64,000 nucleotides of DNA from Allorhizobium sonneratiae (GCF_023700755.1 NZ_JAMKOJ010000008.1:1-64000); one strand, 5' to 3'; shown: positions 34,832-44,534, numbered from the stretch's first letter. Numbers and translations are program-made. The notes: generated by a model not told the origin, from the letters alone.

Positions 34832-34884
34832 GCTAAACACTTGGTTCACCTGCTGAAATCCGTCTTTGGTCCGGTCTGCGCCGT

Positions 34885-35709
34885 TCAGGCGTGACTGATC
34901 GAAGACAGCGCCCGGTAAAAGGATGGGGTGAGCCCGGCTTCTGCGCGGGCAATATCGTTGAAGGGGGCTTTCAGCGTGCCGCGAAAATGGCTGCGCACAA
35001 GCGCCTGAAAGGTCTTGGCCGGGTCGCGCCTTTCGCGGGCGCAGAGAAAGCGGAACCATTTTGCCCCGATGGCGACATGGCCTTTTTCATCGTCATAGAT
35101 GATTTTCAGCACATCGGCGCTGGCGATATCGCCGGTCTCGCGCATCTTCTCCTGAAGCGAAGGGGTGACATCCAGGCCACGCGCTTCAAGGATCAGCGGC
35201 ACGACGGCGAGCCGTGCGGTGAGATCGAAACGGGTGGAATGGGCGGCCTGCCACAGCCCATCATGGGCAGGCATGTCACCGTAATCGGCTCCCAGAACTC
35301 TGAGGCGGTCGCGCACCAGGCGGAAATGTTTGGCCTCTTCAAAGGCCACCTGCATCCAGCCGTCGAAGAAGGAATGAGGCACCGGTTCTGCGGCAAAGCG
35401 GGCCACGATATCAAGCGCCAGATCCACGGCATTCAGCTCGATATGGGCCAGAGCATGCAGCATGGCGATGCGGCCCGGCAGCGTATGCAGCGAGCGTTTT
35501 TCCGTGGCCTTGGGCGGCACCAGTTCCGGCTTTGCCGGGCGGCCGGGGCGTTCAGGCAAGGTCGGATCGAGCGGCGAGCGCAGGGAAAGCTTTCGCGCAT
35601 GCCAGCGTCGTGCCGTCTCCTGCGCCAGATCGGTTTTCAGGTCGAGATCGGCTGCGGCAATCGCCGCAGTCGCCCCCGCTCTGAGGGAAAGAATGTCAAA
35701 ATCCGCCAT
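34885..35709 (-). CDS. Ferritin-like domain protein (DUF455)
   Basis: A 274-residue, mostly helical protein of the DUF455 ferritin-like family. Candidate di-metal ligands are seen in HIELNAVDLALD, AFEEAKHF, LEARGLDV and DDEKGHVAIG, giving the usual pair of E...ExxH elements. The biochemical role is not known. The frame is open to 35817, but that would overlap sthA; ATG 35709 gives a 37-base gap behind sthA, with which it is likely cotranscribed. Confidence 0.85.
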   Translation of the reverse strand: MADFDILSLRAGATAAIAAADLDLKTDLAQETARRWHARKLSLRSPLDPTLPERPGRPAKPELVPPKATEKRSLHTLPGRIAMLHALAHIELNAVDLALDIVARFAAEPVPHSFFDGWMQVAFEEAKHFRLVRDRLRVLGADYGDMPAHDGLWQAAHSTRFDLTARLAVVPLILEARGLDVTPSLQEKMRETGDIASADVLKIIYDDEKGHVAIGAKWFRFLCARERRDPAKTFQALVRSHFRGTLKAPFNDIARAEAGLTPSFYRALSSISHA

Positions 35710-35746
35710 CGGTTCTTTCAAATATCGGGCAAATATCGGGCAAGTA

Positions 35747-37150
35747 TCAGGCGCTTTTCTGCGCTTCGCCCATCCGGTTCCAGGCATCCAGCCCGGCAAT
35801 CTTGTAGGCTTCGGCAAGGGTCGGATAGTTGAAGGTGTTTTCGACGAAATAATCCACCGTGCCCTTCAGGTTCAAGACTGCCTGACCGATATGGACCAGT
35901 TCGGTCGCGCCTTCGCCAACGATGTGCACGCCAAGCAGGCGGCGGGTTTTCAGCGAAAAGATCAGCTTCAGCAGCCCGCTTTCCAGCCCCATGATATGGC
36001 CGCGGGAGGTTTCGCGAAAGAGCGCCTGTCCGCATTCATAGGGAATGCCGCGGCTCTGCACCTCTTCCTCGGTCAGGCCGCAGGTGGAAATTTCCGGCAC
36101 GGCATAAATACCATAGGGGAAATATTGCGGTGGTTCCTGTGCCGGTGCGCCAACGGCATGGCGGGCGGCGATGCGGCCCTGCTCCATTGAGGTCGAAGCA
36201 AGGCTTGGAAAGCCGACGACATCGCCTGCGGCATAGATATTGGGAATATCCGTCTGGAAGGTTTCGGGATTGACCTTGAGCCGTCCGCGATTGTCCGCCT
36301 TAAGCCCGCAACCTTCAAGGTTGAGCGTGTCGGTGGCGCCCATACGGCCTGCGGCAAACAGCACCATATCGGCGATCAGCACCCGATGGTTTTTTAAGGT
36401 GACGCGGCATTTGCCGTTGAGTTTTTCAATGGTTTCCGCCGCTTGACCGAAAATCAGCTTCATGTTGCGGTCGCGCAGCTGATAGGTGAAATCGGCGACG
36501 ATTTCCCGATCGATGAAATCGAGCATGGTCTCACGCGGTTCAACCACGGTGACCTGCGTATCGAGCGCGCTGAAGATCGTCGCATATTCGATGCCGATGA
36601 CGCCTGCGCCGATGACGATCATCGAGCGTGGCAGCTCCTTGATGTCCAGCAACTCGTCGCTGTCGATGATCTGCTCGCCATCGAAGGGGATTGTTTCAGG
36701 ACGGTGCGGACGGGTGCCGACGGCAATCAGGATCGACTGGCCGGTGACATGCATGATTTCACCATCATCCTTTTTCACCTCCAGCGTATGGGCGTCGAGG
36801 AAATGGGCAAGGCCGCGCAATTGCTGCACCCGGTTGCGGGAAAACTGATGTTCCAGCACATCGACCTCATGATCGAGGGTGATCAGCAGCCGGCGGCGCA
36901 GATCCTCGGCGCGGATATCCTGCTTGACCCGGTAGGATCGGCCATAAAAGCCGCGTTCGCGCCAACCGGTCAGGTTCAGCGCCGTTTCGCGCAGCGTCTT
37001 CGAGGGAATGGTGCCGGTATGCACCGAGACACCGCCAACATGGCCGCCACGCTCCACCACCAGAACCTTTTTGGAAAGCTTGGCCGCTTGAATGGCTGCC
37101 CGCCGTCCGGCGGGACCGCTGCCGATGACGATGAGATCATATTGGTACAT
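35747..37150 (-). CDS. sthA: Si-specific NAD(P)(+) transhydrogenase, soluble
   Basis: A 467-residue flavoprotein of the disulfide reductase fold, one residue longer than E. coli SthA. The FAD motif is VIGSGPAGRRAAIQ; the position of the redox disulfide reads GGVSVHTGTIPSKTLRE with no cysteines, as expected for the transhydrogenase and unlike lipoamide dehydrogenase. The NAD(P) motif VIGAGVIGIEYA follows. GGGA is nine bases before ATG 37150 and adjacent to ATG 37159, so 37150 is preferred. The enzyme equilibrates NADPH with NADH. Confidence 0.93.
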   Translation of the reverse strand: MYQYDLIVIGSGPAGRRAAIQAAKLSKKVLVVERGGHVGGVSVHTGTIPSKTLRETALNLTGWRERGFYGRSYRVKQDIRAEDLRRRLLITLDHEVDVLEHQFSRNRVQQLRGLAHFLDAHTLEVKKDDGEIMHVTGQSILIAVGTRPHRPETIPFDGEQIIDSDELLDIKELPRSMIVIGAGVIGIEYATIFSALDTQVTVVEPRETMLDFIDREIVADFTYQLRDRNMKLIFGQAAETIEKLNGKCRVTLKNHRVLIADMVLFAAGRMGATDTLNLEGCGLKADNRGRLKVNPETFQTDIPNIYAAGDVVGFPSLASTSMEQGRIAARHAVGAPAQEPPQYFPYGIYAVPEISTCGLTEEEVQSRGIPYECGQALFRETSRGHIMGLESGLLKLIFSLKTRRLLGVHIVGEGATELVHIGQAVLNLKGTVDYFVENTFNYPTLAEAYKIAGLDAWNRMGEAQKSA

Positions 37151-37315
37151 GGCTGTCATTCCCGTAAATCGCCTATCCAGTTGGTTGGATAGTTCGATTT
37201 ATGTTGTACTGCAACAATCTAACCGTTTCGTTATGAAACGGTGCTGAATCTCGGATCATGAAGACATCATCGGGCTGGAGCTTACATCTGCGGGCCGCAT
37301 CCGGCATGACAGGTT

Positions 37316-37573
37316 TTACGGCTTTGGCTTTACCGGGACGCAGGGTTTGTCCTTGCCGGTTGAGCAGGTGATGATCGGGTCGATGCTTTTGGCGCGATGA
37401 TGGTGCAGACGGCGGCTGGCTTCGGAAACCTTGTGCGGCGGCTTCATCATGCTGCGGCAGACGGTGGTGCCGTTTTCGCGGGTGCAGCGATCCGGTTTGG
37501 CAGGTTCGGCCTGTCCGGTCACGGGCATGACAAGCATGGCAAGAATGAAGGCGGCGGTGATGGTGCGGGTCAA
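37316..37573 (-). CDS. Small exported protein of unknown function
   Basis: An 85-residue protein with a clear signal peptide (hydrophobic residues 4-17, cleavage likely after GQA at about 22) and a basic mature part with four cysteines, DRCTREN, TVCRSMM, ITCSTG and KPCVPV, that could form two disulfides. No family recognised. It is monocistronic between radC and sthA on the same strand. Confidence 0.6.
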   Translation of the reverse strand: MTRTITAAFILAMLVMPVTGQAEPAKPDRCTRENGTTVCRSMMKPPHKVSEASRRLHHHRAKSIDPIITCSTGKDKPCVPVKPKP

Positions 37574-37693
37574 GGCTCTGTCCTGTCTGGTCGTGGCAAT
37601 CGTCTCCGTCAGGAGAAGCTTGCCGATATGGCGCCGCTTTGGGCGGCGGATTTCGGTTCTGATGACATCTTACACGGCCGAAGATGAACGCAA

Positions 37694-38530
37694 TCAGATC
37701 AAACGCAGCCCGCGCAGGCTGGCATGGCCCTGTTTTCCGATAATCACGTGATCGTGGATGGTTATCCCCAGCGGTTTTGCCGTGTCGATGATGGTTTTGG
37801 TCATCTCGATATCGGCGCGTGACGGCGTGGGGTCGCCGCTCGGATGATTGTGCACGAGGATGATGGCGGTGGCGGAGAGTTCCAGCGCCCGTTTCACCAC
37901 TTCACGCGGATAGACCGGCGTATGATCCACGGTGCCGCGGCCCTGCACCTCATCGGCAATCAGCGCATTGCGCTTGTCGAGAAACAGGATGCGGAACTGC
38001 TCGGTGGTCTCATAGGCCATGGCGGCGTGGCAATAATCGATGACGCTGGACCAGGACGAGAGGACGGGCTGTCCCTTGATTTCGCTTTTCAGCATGCGTT
38101 GCGCCGCAGCACCCATCAGTTTCAGGTCGAGCGCCACCGCCTCGCCAACGCCTTTCACCTCCTGCAACAGGCTGAGCTTTGCCCCGAACACACCGGCCAG
38201 CGAACCGAAACGGTCGAGCAGCGCCTTGGCAATCGGCTTGGTGTCGCGCCTTGGGATCAGGCGGAAGAGCAGCAGTTCAAGGATTTCGTAATCGGCCAGC
38301 GCCTCTTCGCCCTTGTCCTTGAACCGCAGCCGCAGCCGGTCGCGATGGCCGTGATAATGGGCTTCCGGCTTTTCCGGTTGTGCGGCTGCCTGCTTTTTCT
38401 GCGCCGGTCCGCTCTGGCGCTTCGGCATCTGTTCGGCGAAAAAGCCGCGCTCGTCCTCTTCTCCATCGATATCCGCTCCCGGTGAACCGGAAAAAGGCAG
38501 ATCGTCCATGTCGGGAAAGGGGCGGCTCAT
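37694..38530 (-). CDS. radC: RadC family JAB domain protein
   Basis: A 278-residue RadC. A disordered N-terminal 55 residues precede a helix-hairpin-helix region ([15 protein letters not shown]) and the JAMM/MPN+ domain with [14 protein letters not shown] at residues 227-240, whose His, His and Asp are zinc ligands, and the upstream EVQGRG glutamate. The family was long linked to repair but its activity is unsettled. map begins four bases upstream on the same strand, so radC is probably translated from the map transcript. Confidence 0.93.
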   Translation of the reverse strand: MSRPFPDMDDLPFSGSPGADIDGEEDERGFFAEQMPKRQSGPAQKKQAAAQPEKPEAHYHGHRDRLRLRFKDKGEEALADYEILELLLFRLIPRRDTKPIAKALLDRFGSLAGVFGAKLSLLQEVKGVGEAVALDLKLMGAAAQRMLKSEIKGQPVLSSWSSVIDYCHAAMAYETTEQFRILFLDKRNALIADEVQGRGTVDHTPVYPREVVKRALELSATAIILVHNHPSGDPTPSRADIEMTKTIIDTAKPLGITIHDHVIIGKQGHASLRGLRLI

Positions 38531-38534
38531 CGCA

Positions 38535-39371
38535 TCATGCCTGAATGGGAGGAAGACCGGGCCGATCGAGACCGGCGGGGGAGAGCGTGAAGATTTCGCA
38601 GCCCGTCGCCGTCACGCCGACAGCATGTTCATATTGTGCCGTCAGCGATCGGTCGCGCGTGACGGCGGTCCAGCCGTCGGAGAGCACTTTCACATGCGGC
38701 TTGCCGAGATTGATCATCGGCTCGATGGTGAAGATCATGCCTTCACGCATTTCAGGGCCTTCATCGGGGCGGCCGTAATGAAGAATGTTCGGGCTGTCGT
38801 GAAACAACTGGCCGACGCCATGGCCGCAGAAATCGCGCACCACCGAGCAGCGCTCGGCTTCGGCATAGCTCTGGATCGCCGCACCAATGGCACCTGTGCG
38901 GGCGCCCGGACGCACAGCGGCAATGCCGCGCATCAGACATTCATGCGTCACTTCCATCAGGCGTTCGGCGGCGCGTTTGATCTGGCCGACCGGATACATG
39001 CGGCTGGAATCGCCATGCCAGCCATCGACGATATAGGTGACATCGATATTGACGATGTCACCTTCGCGCAGCGGCTTGTCATCGGGAATGCCGTGGCAGA
39101 CCACATGATTGATCGAGGTGCAGACGCTGTGGCGATAGCCGCGATAATTCAGCGTGGCGGGCAGGGCACCGTTATCCATGCCGAATTCGAAGACGAAACG
39201 GTCGATGGCGGCTGTGGTGACGCCCGGGGCTACGAGCGCTGCCAGTTCATCGAGGCAGCGGGCCGTCACCTGACAGGCCTTGCGCATGCCCTCGAAGCCA
39301 TCGGCTCCGTAAAGGCGAATGGCGCCGGTGTTTTTCAAAGGCGAAGTTGCCGCTTCGATATAGGTTACCAT
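38535..39371 (-). CDS. map: Methionine aminopeptidase, type I
   Basis: A 278-residue MetAP removing the initiator methionine. The five metal ligands are visible in [14 protein letters not shown] (two Asp), FCGHGVG (His), FTIEPM (Glu) and QYEHAVG (Glu); the substrate His is in CHGIPDD. The frame is open to 39455, but AGGAAGAGACGTGC precedes ATG 39371, which matches rhizobial MetAP starts ([13 protein letters not shown]). It is followed by radC after four bases. Confidence 0.96.
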   Translation of the reverse strand: MVTYIEAATSPLKNTGAIRLYGADGFEGMRKACQVTARCLDELAALVAPGVTTAAIDRFVFEFGMDNGALPATLNYRGYRHSVCTSINHVVCHGIPDDKPLREGDIVNIDVTYIVDGWHGDSSRMYPVGQIKRAAERLMEVTHECLMRGIAAVRPGARTGAIGAAIQSYAEAERCSVVRDFCGHGVGQLFHDSPNILHYGRPDEGPEMREGMIFTIEPMINLGKPHVKVLSDGWTAVTRDRSLTAQYEHAVGVTATGCEIFTLSPAGLDRPGLPPIQA

Positions 39372-39451
39372 GCACGTCTCTTCCTGAATCTTCTGCTCCT
39401 TATTAGCGCAGGCAGTGGGAGTTCGTCTATCGTCAAGCGGCGGAAAAGGCT

Positions 39452-40333
39452 TCACTTGAGGATGGAGACCTGCATGAAAGCGCGGGCCAGACCACTTAAA
39501 CGCCGCTCACGGTGGCGAAGAGCGGAGAAATGTCGTGACGGCAGAGGAACGGGGGCAAGGACAAGTCGCCCCGTTTCGATCCATGGAGCAGCGGCAGCTT
39601 TTGATAAAGCGGCAGCGCAAAGGCTGTCCGGCAGGGCCGACAGCACCGCCTCGTTTGAGGGCAATGTCAGCGCAATGGTGAGCGAGGCTTTGTCAATGCC
39701 CATGGCGAGAAGGGCGGCTTCAAAGGTATTGCGGGTGCCGGAACCTTCTTCGCGCATGATCCAGCCTGTTGCGACAAGGGCAGGGCGTATGTCGCCGGAA
39801 GCCGATAATAACGGATGGCCGGGTGGCGCAACCACCACCATCTCGTCAGTGGCAACAATCGTGCCGGAGACGAGGTCGCTGTTGATCTCGTCCTCGACAA
39901 AGCCCAGCTCTGCCTGCCCCTCCTCCACCGCCATGGTGACGGATCGGCTGTTGCCGATGGTCAGCGACAGGTCGATGTTCGGGTAAAGACGATGAAAGGC
40001 CATCATCTGACGCGGCAACCAATGGCTGGCCACGGTTTGGCTTGCCTGAAGCGTCAGCTTGCCGCGTTTCAGGCCGCTGAGGTCCGCCAGCATCCGGGTG
40101 GCGCTTTCAGCGCGGGCCACCGTGGCGCGGGCTTCATCGAGAAACATCCGTCCGGCTGGCGTCAATTGAATACCCCGGCCAATGCGGTCAAAAAGCTGAA
40201 CGTCATGGGTCGTTTCCAGCGCCCGGATCGCGGCGCTGACCGCCGACGGGGTCAGATGCACCGCTTCCGCAGCCTGGGTGATATGTTGACGCTCGGCGAC
40301 GGCAATGAAGATCATCAGTTGTTCGAGTGTCAT
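39452..40333 (-). CDS. LysR family transcriptional regulator, YeiE-like
   Basis: A 293-residue LysR protein: HTH at residues 1-60 (QHITQAAEAVHLTPSAVSAAI) and a periplasmic-binding-protein-like effector domain (about 90-290). It is divergent from a yeiH gene, the same arrangement as E. coli yeiE-yeiH, so it probably controls that gene. YeiE of enterobacteria has been linked to sulfite sensing; whether this protein senses the same is inference. Confidence 0.9.
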   Translation of the reverse strand: MTLEQLMIFIAVAERQHITQAAEAVHLTPSAVSAAIRALETTHDVQLFDRIGRGIQLTPAGRMFLDEARATVARAESATRMLADLSGLKRGKLTLQASQTVASHWLPRQMMAFHRLYPNIDLSLTIGNSRSVTMAVEEGQAELGFVEDEINSDLVSGTIVATDEMVVVAPPGHPLLSASGDIRPALVATGWIMREEGSGTRNTFEAALLAMGIDKASLTIALTLPSNEAVLSALPDSLCAAALSKAAAAPWIETGRLVLAPVPLPSRHFSALRHRERRLSGLARAFMQVSILK

Positions 40334-40415
40334 AATTATCCAATTTTTCTACAAGAAATATGCTATATTATGCGATATATTTGCATGAATGGGAAGCGCA
40401 TAACGGAGCCAACAC
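40334..40415. promoter_or_regulatory. AT-rich divergent promoter region of the LysR-yeiH pair
   Basis: The 82-base gap is strikingly AT-rich (TATATT and TATATTTG stretches near 40362-40384) and contains T-N11-A dyads such as ATATGCTATATTATGCGATAT, of the kind LysR regulators bind. Both promoters must lie here. Confidence 0.5.
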
Positions 40416-41432
40416 ATGGAGGTTCCAATGTTTTCATCTCAAACTGGACAATCGCCGCTTTCCGGTCTGGTTCTCTGCTTTGCCGTTTCGGGGGCCGGTT
40501 ATGCTGTCACTGCGCTGTTGCAGCGGTTCACCGGTCAGACGCCGGTCGATGCGCTGGTCTGGTGCATTCTGATTGGCACGCTGATCAACACGGTCCGGCC
40601 GCTTCCCGCCCGCTTTGCGCCGGGTATCCATATGAGCGCCAAGCTGCTTCTGGAAATCGCCATCGTGCTTCTCGGCGCTTCGATCAGCCTCAAGCAGATT
40701 GCCGGAAACGGGGCAGGGCTGATCGTGGCGGTGGTGGCGGTGGTGATCATGGCGCTGACGCTGAGTTACGGCATCGGGCGCACGCTTGGCCTGCCGCACA
40801 AGCTGGCGCTGCTGGTCGCCTGCGGCAATTCCATCTGCGGCAATTCGGCCATTGTCGCCGCCGCTCCGGTAATCGATGCCCATGCCGATGATGTTGCCGC
40901 CTCGATCGCCTTTACCGCAGCGCTTGGCATTCTCGTCGTGCTCGGCCTGCCGCCGCTTGCCGGGGTCATGGGGCTCGATCCGCGCCATTACGGCATTCTG
41001 GCCGGCATGACCGTCTATGCCGTGCCGCAGGTGTTGGCTGCAGCTGCCCCGCTCGGTCTGCTGAGCCTGCAAACCGGCACGGTGGTCAAGCTGATCCGGG
41101 TCATGATGCTCGGCCCTGTTCTTCTGATGCTGGGGCTGGTGGCGGGCGGCGATGGTAAGTCGTCAGTGACGCTGAAGCATCTCGCACCCTGGTTCATCCT
41201 TGGCTTCTTCGCTCTGATGATTGCCCGTTCTTTCGATATTCTGCCGCATGTTGCTCTTGAACCGGCCTCGATGCTCTCCGGTCTCCTGACCACGGTCTCG
41301 ATGGCGGCGCTGGGTCTTTCGGTCAATCTGCGCAGCCTGATGGCTTCAGGTGGCCGCGTGGTTGCGGCGGGCGCGCTCTCCATCCTCTGCCTTGGCACAT
41401 TGGCCGATATCAGCCTGCATTTTCTCGGATAA
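40416..41432 (+). CDS. yeiH: YeiH family putative sulfate exporter
   Basis: A 338-residue membrane protein with about ten helices of the UPF0324/YeiH family (PF03601). The conserved CGNSICGNSAIVAAAPVI block lies at about residues 132-149, and the family HADDVAASIAFTAALG segment follows. Members such as TauZ are linked to sulfate or sulfite export; the substrate here is unproven. Two starts are possible: ATG 40416 behind GGAG (seven bases) and ATG 40428 behind GGAGG (five bases). It is divergent from the LysR gene. Confidence 0.88.
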   Translation: MEVPMFSSQTGQSPLSGLVLCFAVSGAGYAVTALLQRFTGQTPVDALVWCILIGTLINTVRPLPARFAPGIHMSAKLLLEIAIVLLGASISLKQIAGNGAGLIVAVVAVVIMALTLSYGIGRTLGLPHKLALLVACGNSICGNSAIVAAAPVIDAHADDVAASIAFTAALGILVVLGLPPLAGVMGLDPRHYGILAGMTVYAVPQVLAAAAPLGLLSLQTGTVVKLIRVMMLGPVLLMLGLVAGGDGKSSVTLKHLAPWFILGFFALMIARSFDILPHVALEPASMLSGLLTTVSMAALGLSVNLRSLMASGGRVVAAGALSILCLGTLADISLHFLG

Positions 41433-41445
41433 GGACAGCGGTTGC

Positions 41446-42144
41446 TTACCGCACCGGCACAGAAGTGATGGGAACTATTCCCTGCGGGCTTACCCGGCAC
41501 TTCACGGCAAAGGCCTCGACTCCGGCAGACCGGGCGGCGCGAAAGGCGCGGCCATAGGCTGGATCGAGGTCTTCGCAGATGGACAGAGCTTCGCAGTCCT
41601 CGCGCTGAATGATGTAAAGCATCGCCGCCCGTTTGCCGTTTTCGATAAGCCTTGCCATTTCATCAAGATGTTTTGCTCCGCGCGCTGTCACGCTGTCGGG
41701 AAATTCGGCAAGCCCGGCTCTGCGAATGAAATGCACATTTTTCACCTCGACATAGCAATCGGCCCGGTTCGGTGAAGACAGGAGAAGATCGATACGGGAA
41801 TTTTCGCCATAACGCCGTTCTGTCTGCACCGTCGGATAGGCGGCGAGATCATCCGCCAGCCCAAGAGCGATTGCCTCCCGCGCCAGATGGTTCGGCAGGG
41901 CGGTGTTGACACCGACCAGCGTGCCGTCTGCCTCGATCATTTCAAACCCATAGCGGTATTTGCGGCTGGAGCCTGCATGATCGGAAAGAAAGATGCGCGA
42001 ACCCGGTGCCGTCAGGCCACGCATGGAGCCGGTATTGGGGCAAAAACCGGTGATCTCCTCACCGGTTTCGAGGGTCGCATCGAAGAGAAAACGCTTGTAG
42101 CGGCGCTTGAGCGTGGCGGCGACCAGGGGTGGATCGAAGAGCAT
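41446..42144 (-). CDS. sfsA: DNA/RNA nuclease SfsA
   Basis: A 232-residue SfsA with an N-terminal OB-like part (VAATLKRRYKRFLFDATLE, then CPNTGSMRGL) and a nuclease-type core with ENSRIDLLL and CYVEVKNVHFI, the D...ExK pattern. Originally named for sugar-fermentation stimulation, the family has nuclease activity. It starts six bases after the phaC stop and is likely cotranscribed with it. Confidence 0.93.
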   Translation of the reverse strand: MLFDPPLVAATLKRRYKRFLFDATLETGEEITGFCPNTGSMRGLTAPGSRIFLSDHAGSSRKYRYGFEMIEADGTLVGVNTALPNHLAREAIALGLADDLAAYPTVQTERRYGENSRIDLLLSSPNRADCYVEVKNVHFIRRAGLAEFPDSVTARGAKHLDEMARLIENGKRAAMLYIIQREDCEALSICEDLDPAYGRAFRAARSAGVEAFAVKCRVSPQGIVPITSVPVR

Positions 42145-42150
42145 CAGTTT

Positions 42151-43998
42151 TCAGACACGTTCCAGCACATAGCTGCCCGGCGCATCGGCAATGGTGTTGA
42201 GTGCCGCGCCGCCGGGTTTGCGCGCATCGACCTTTCTGTTGTCGAGGTTTTCCACCCAGGCCTGCCAATGCGGCCACCAGGAGCCTGCCGTTTCCGTTGC
42301 CGTCTTCACCCAATCCTCGAAGACGCCTTCGGGCTTGTCCCCCGTCCAGAACTGGTATTTGTGCTTGTCCGGTGGATTGACCACACCGGCAATATGGCCT
42401 GATCCGCTCATCACATAGGTAACAGGACCGCCGAAACAGCTGGAGCCGACAAAGACCGATTTCGCCGGAGCGATATGGTCTTCCTTGGTGGCCAGATTAT
42501 AGATCGGCACCGTGACGTCCTTGAGCGACAGCGTCTTGCCGTCAAGCTGCATCTTGCCCTGCGCCAGCGTGTTGTCGAGATAGCAGTTGCGCAGGTAAAA
42601 GGCGTGATTGGCCGCCGCCATGCGGGTCGAATCAGCATTCCAGTAGAGAAGGTCGAAGGCGGTCGGGTCCTGCCCTTTCAGGTAGGCATTGACGAAATAG
42701 GGCCAGATCAGTTCGGAGGCGCGCAGCATGTTGAAGGCGGCGGCCATTTTCGAGCCGTCGAGATAGCCTTCGCGGCGCATCCGCTCTTCCAGCCCGCGTA
42801 ATTGCTCCTCATCGACAAAGACCTTCAGATCGCCCGCATGGGTGAAATCCACCTGCGTGGTAAACAGCGTGGCACTGGCAATGCGCCGGTTGTTTTCCTT
42901 GGCATGCAGCGCCATGGCGGCAGACAGAAGCGTGCCGCCGACGCAATATCCGATGGCGTTGACTTGTTTTTCACCGGTGGCGCGTTCCACCTTGTCGAGG
43001 GCAAAATCGATGCCCTCGCGGATATAGGAAAGCCAGTCCTTTTCGGCATGGCGCTCATCCGGATTGACCCAGGAGATGACGAAGACCGTATGGCCCTGAT
43101 CCACGCACCACTTGATGAAGCTTTTCTGCGGGTTGAGATCGAGAATATAGAATTTGTTGATCCAGGGCGGGCAGATCAGAAGCGGCCGTTTCAGCACCTT
43201 GTCGGTCGATGGCTCATACTGGATCACCTCGCAGACATCGCTTTGGCCAATGACCTTGCCGGGGGTGAGCGCCATGTTCTGGCCGATGGCGAATTTGCTC
43301 ATATCGGTCTGGCGCAGTTTGAGGTCGCCCTTGCCGGCGGCAATGTCCTCGGCCAGCATTTTCATGCCCTTGACCAGATTGGCGCCACTGGTTGCCACCG
43401 TTTCCCGATAAAGTTGCGGGTTGGTCATAACGAAATTGGTTGGCGACAGCGCCGCCGTCAGCTGGCGCACGTAGAAGCTCGCCTTGTGGCGGGTATGCGG
43501 GTCGATACCCTCGGTGTTGTCCACCAGCTTTTCCGCCCATTCGGCCAGAACCAGATAGGACTGGCCGAGAAAATTGAAAAACGGATGTTTCTGCCAGTCG
43601 GCATCGGCAAACCGCTTGTCCTTGATCGGCTCTGGCGCGGGTGCCTCGCCGGGCGGGGATGAAAGCCGCGCCATGCTGTTCATCCAGACGCCGAACAGCG
43701 AGGTCATCAGATGGGTCTGGGCCTCGACGGTGCGGGCGGGGTCTGCCATCCAGTATTCGGCGACGCGTGAGACGGTCTTGACCATTTCCACCATCGGCTC
43801 GGATACGGGATCGACCACTTCGCCCTTTTCACGCGGTGCAATCCAGGAGGATGCGGCCTTGCCGAGATTCTCCATCGCCTTGGCCATGTTGAGCGCCAGA
43901 GCTTCAGGATTTTTCACCATATAAGGCTCGATCAGAGCCTTGTCGAAGCCGGAAGAGGATGCGCCAGCATTATTTTCTCCCTGTGATGCTGTGGTCAA
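42151..43998 (-). CDS. phaC: Class I poly(R)-hydroxyalkanoic acid synthase
   Basis: A 615-residue synthase polymerising 3-hydroxyacyl-CoA into PHA. The alpha/beta-hydrolase core has the lipase-like box GYCVGG with the nucleophile Cys at about residue 352, the catalytic Asp in KEDHIAP (about 508) and the His in GSGHIAG (about 534). Length over 590 and no adjacent phaE or phaR place it in class I. No phasin, depolymerase or phaAB gene is nearby. sfsA follows after six bases. Confidence 0.96.
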   Translation of the reverse strand: MTTASQGENNAGASSSGFDKALIEPYMVKNPEALALNMAKAMENLGKAASSWIAPREKGEVVDPVSEPMVEMVKTVSRVAEYWMADPARTVEAQTHLMTSLFGVWMNSMARLSSPPGEAPAPEPIKDKRFADADWQKHPFFNFLGQSYLVLAEWAEKLVDNTEGIDPHTRHKASFYVRQLTAALSPTNFVMTNPQLYRETVATSGANLVKGMKMLAEDIAAGKGDLKLRQTDMSKFAIGQNMALTPGKVIGQSDVCEVIQYEPSTDKVLKRPLLICPPWINKFYILDLNPQKSFIKWCVDQGHTVFVISWVNPDERHAEKDWLSYIREGIDFALDKVERATGEKQVNAIGYCVGGTLLSAAMALHAKENNRRIASATLFTTQVDFTHAGDLKVFVDEEQLRGLEERMRREGYLDGSKMAAAFNMLRASELIWPYFVNAYLKGQDPTAFDLLYWNADSTRMAAANHAFYLRNCYLDNTLAQGKMQLDGKTLSLKDVTVPIYNLATKEDHIAPAKSVFVGSSCFGGPVTYVMSGSGHIAGVVNPPDKHKYQFWTGDKPEGVFEDWVKTATETAGSWWPHWQAWVENLDNRKVDARKPGGAALNTIADAPGSYVLERV

Positions 43999-44204
43999 CG
44001 TGCCTCTCCCCGATCACTCTATGGTTTTTATATTTGCCTATCCTGCCCGAAAATGACTACAAGTTCCAGACCGTGCAAGGGATGGAACGGCATTGCCCAC
44101 CATGTTTTGCACGTCCTGCGTGTTCTTGCCGTGGTGTGCCGATGTTATCCGGTGCATGGGCAGGGCAGGCAGCAATCAACGCTATAACCTTGTGTGTGAA
44201 TGAT

Positions 44205-44534
44205 ATGATGACTGCCATCGCCTTTTTGCGCCACCGTCTTTCCACACCGGCCCGCCTTGCCGCCACGGGTCTGGTTCTGGCGCTTGCCGGCTGTGCTGCG
44301 ACACACTATCCGACGCCGGCACTTGCGCCGTCTTCCTACGTGGACAAGGACGGCTATCCGGAGTTTTCAAAGCCGATCACCGCCGCAAACCAGCAGATGG
44401 GCAACAGCGCGGCAAAGACGATGCAGGACAGGCTGACGGCACTTGCGGGTCTGCATGACAGTGGCAAGATCAGCGATCAGGAATACAAACGCCGCCTCAA
44501 GGCGATCAAGGATGCCAAAGACGCCAGCCAGTAA
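44205..44534 (+). CDS. Small lipoprotein with SHOCT-like C-terminal domain
   Basis: About 109 residues. A basic N-terminus (LRHRLSTPARLA) leads to a hydrophobic stretch and the lipobox LAGC, so it should be lipidated at Cys. The C-terminal helical hairpin MQDRLTALAGLHDSGKISDQEYKRRL resembles the SHOCT short oligomerisation domain. The frame is open upstream to 43959 over the phaC start, which is not credible. ATG 44205 or 44208 lacks a clear Shine-Dalgarno. It is divergent from phaC; function unknown. Confidence 0.75.
   Translation: MMTAIAFLRHRLSTPARLAATGLVLALAGCAATHYPTPALAPSSYVDKDGYPEFSKPITAANQQMGNSAAKTMQDRLTALAGLHDSGKISDQEYKRRLKAIKDAKDASQ

Noticed and set aside
38508..39986. 492-codon plus-strand frame across map and the LysR gene
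   Set aside because: Antisense to map with all metal ligands visible; no domain in the shadow frame.
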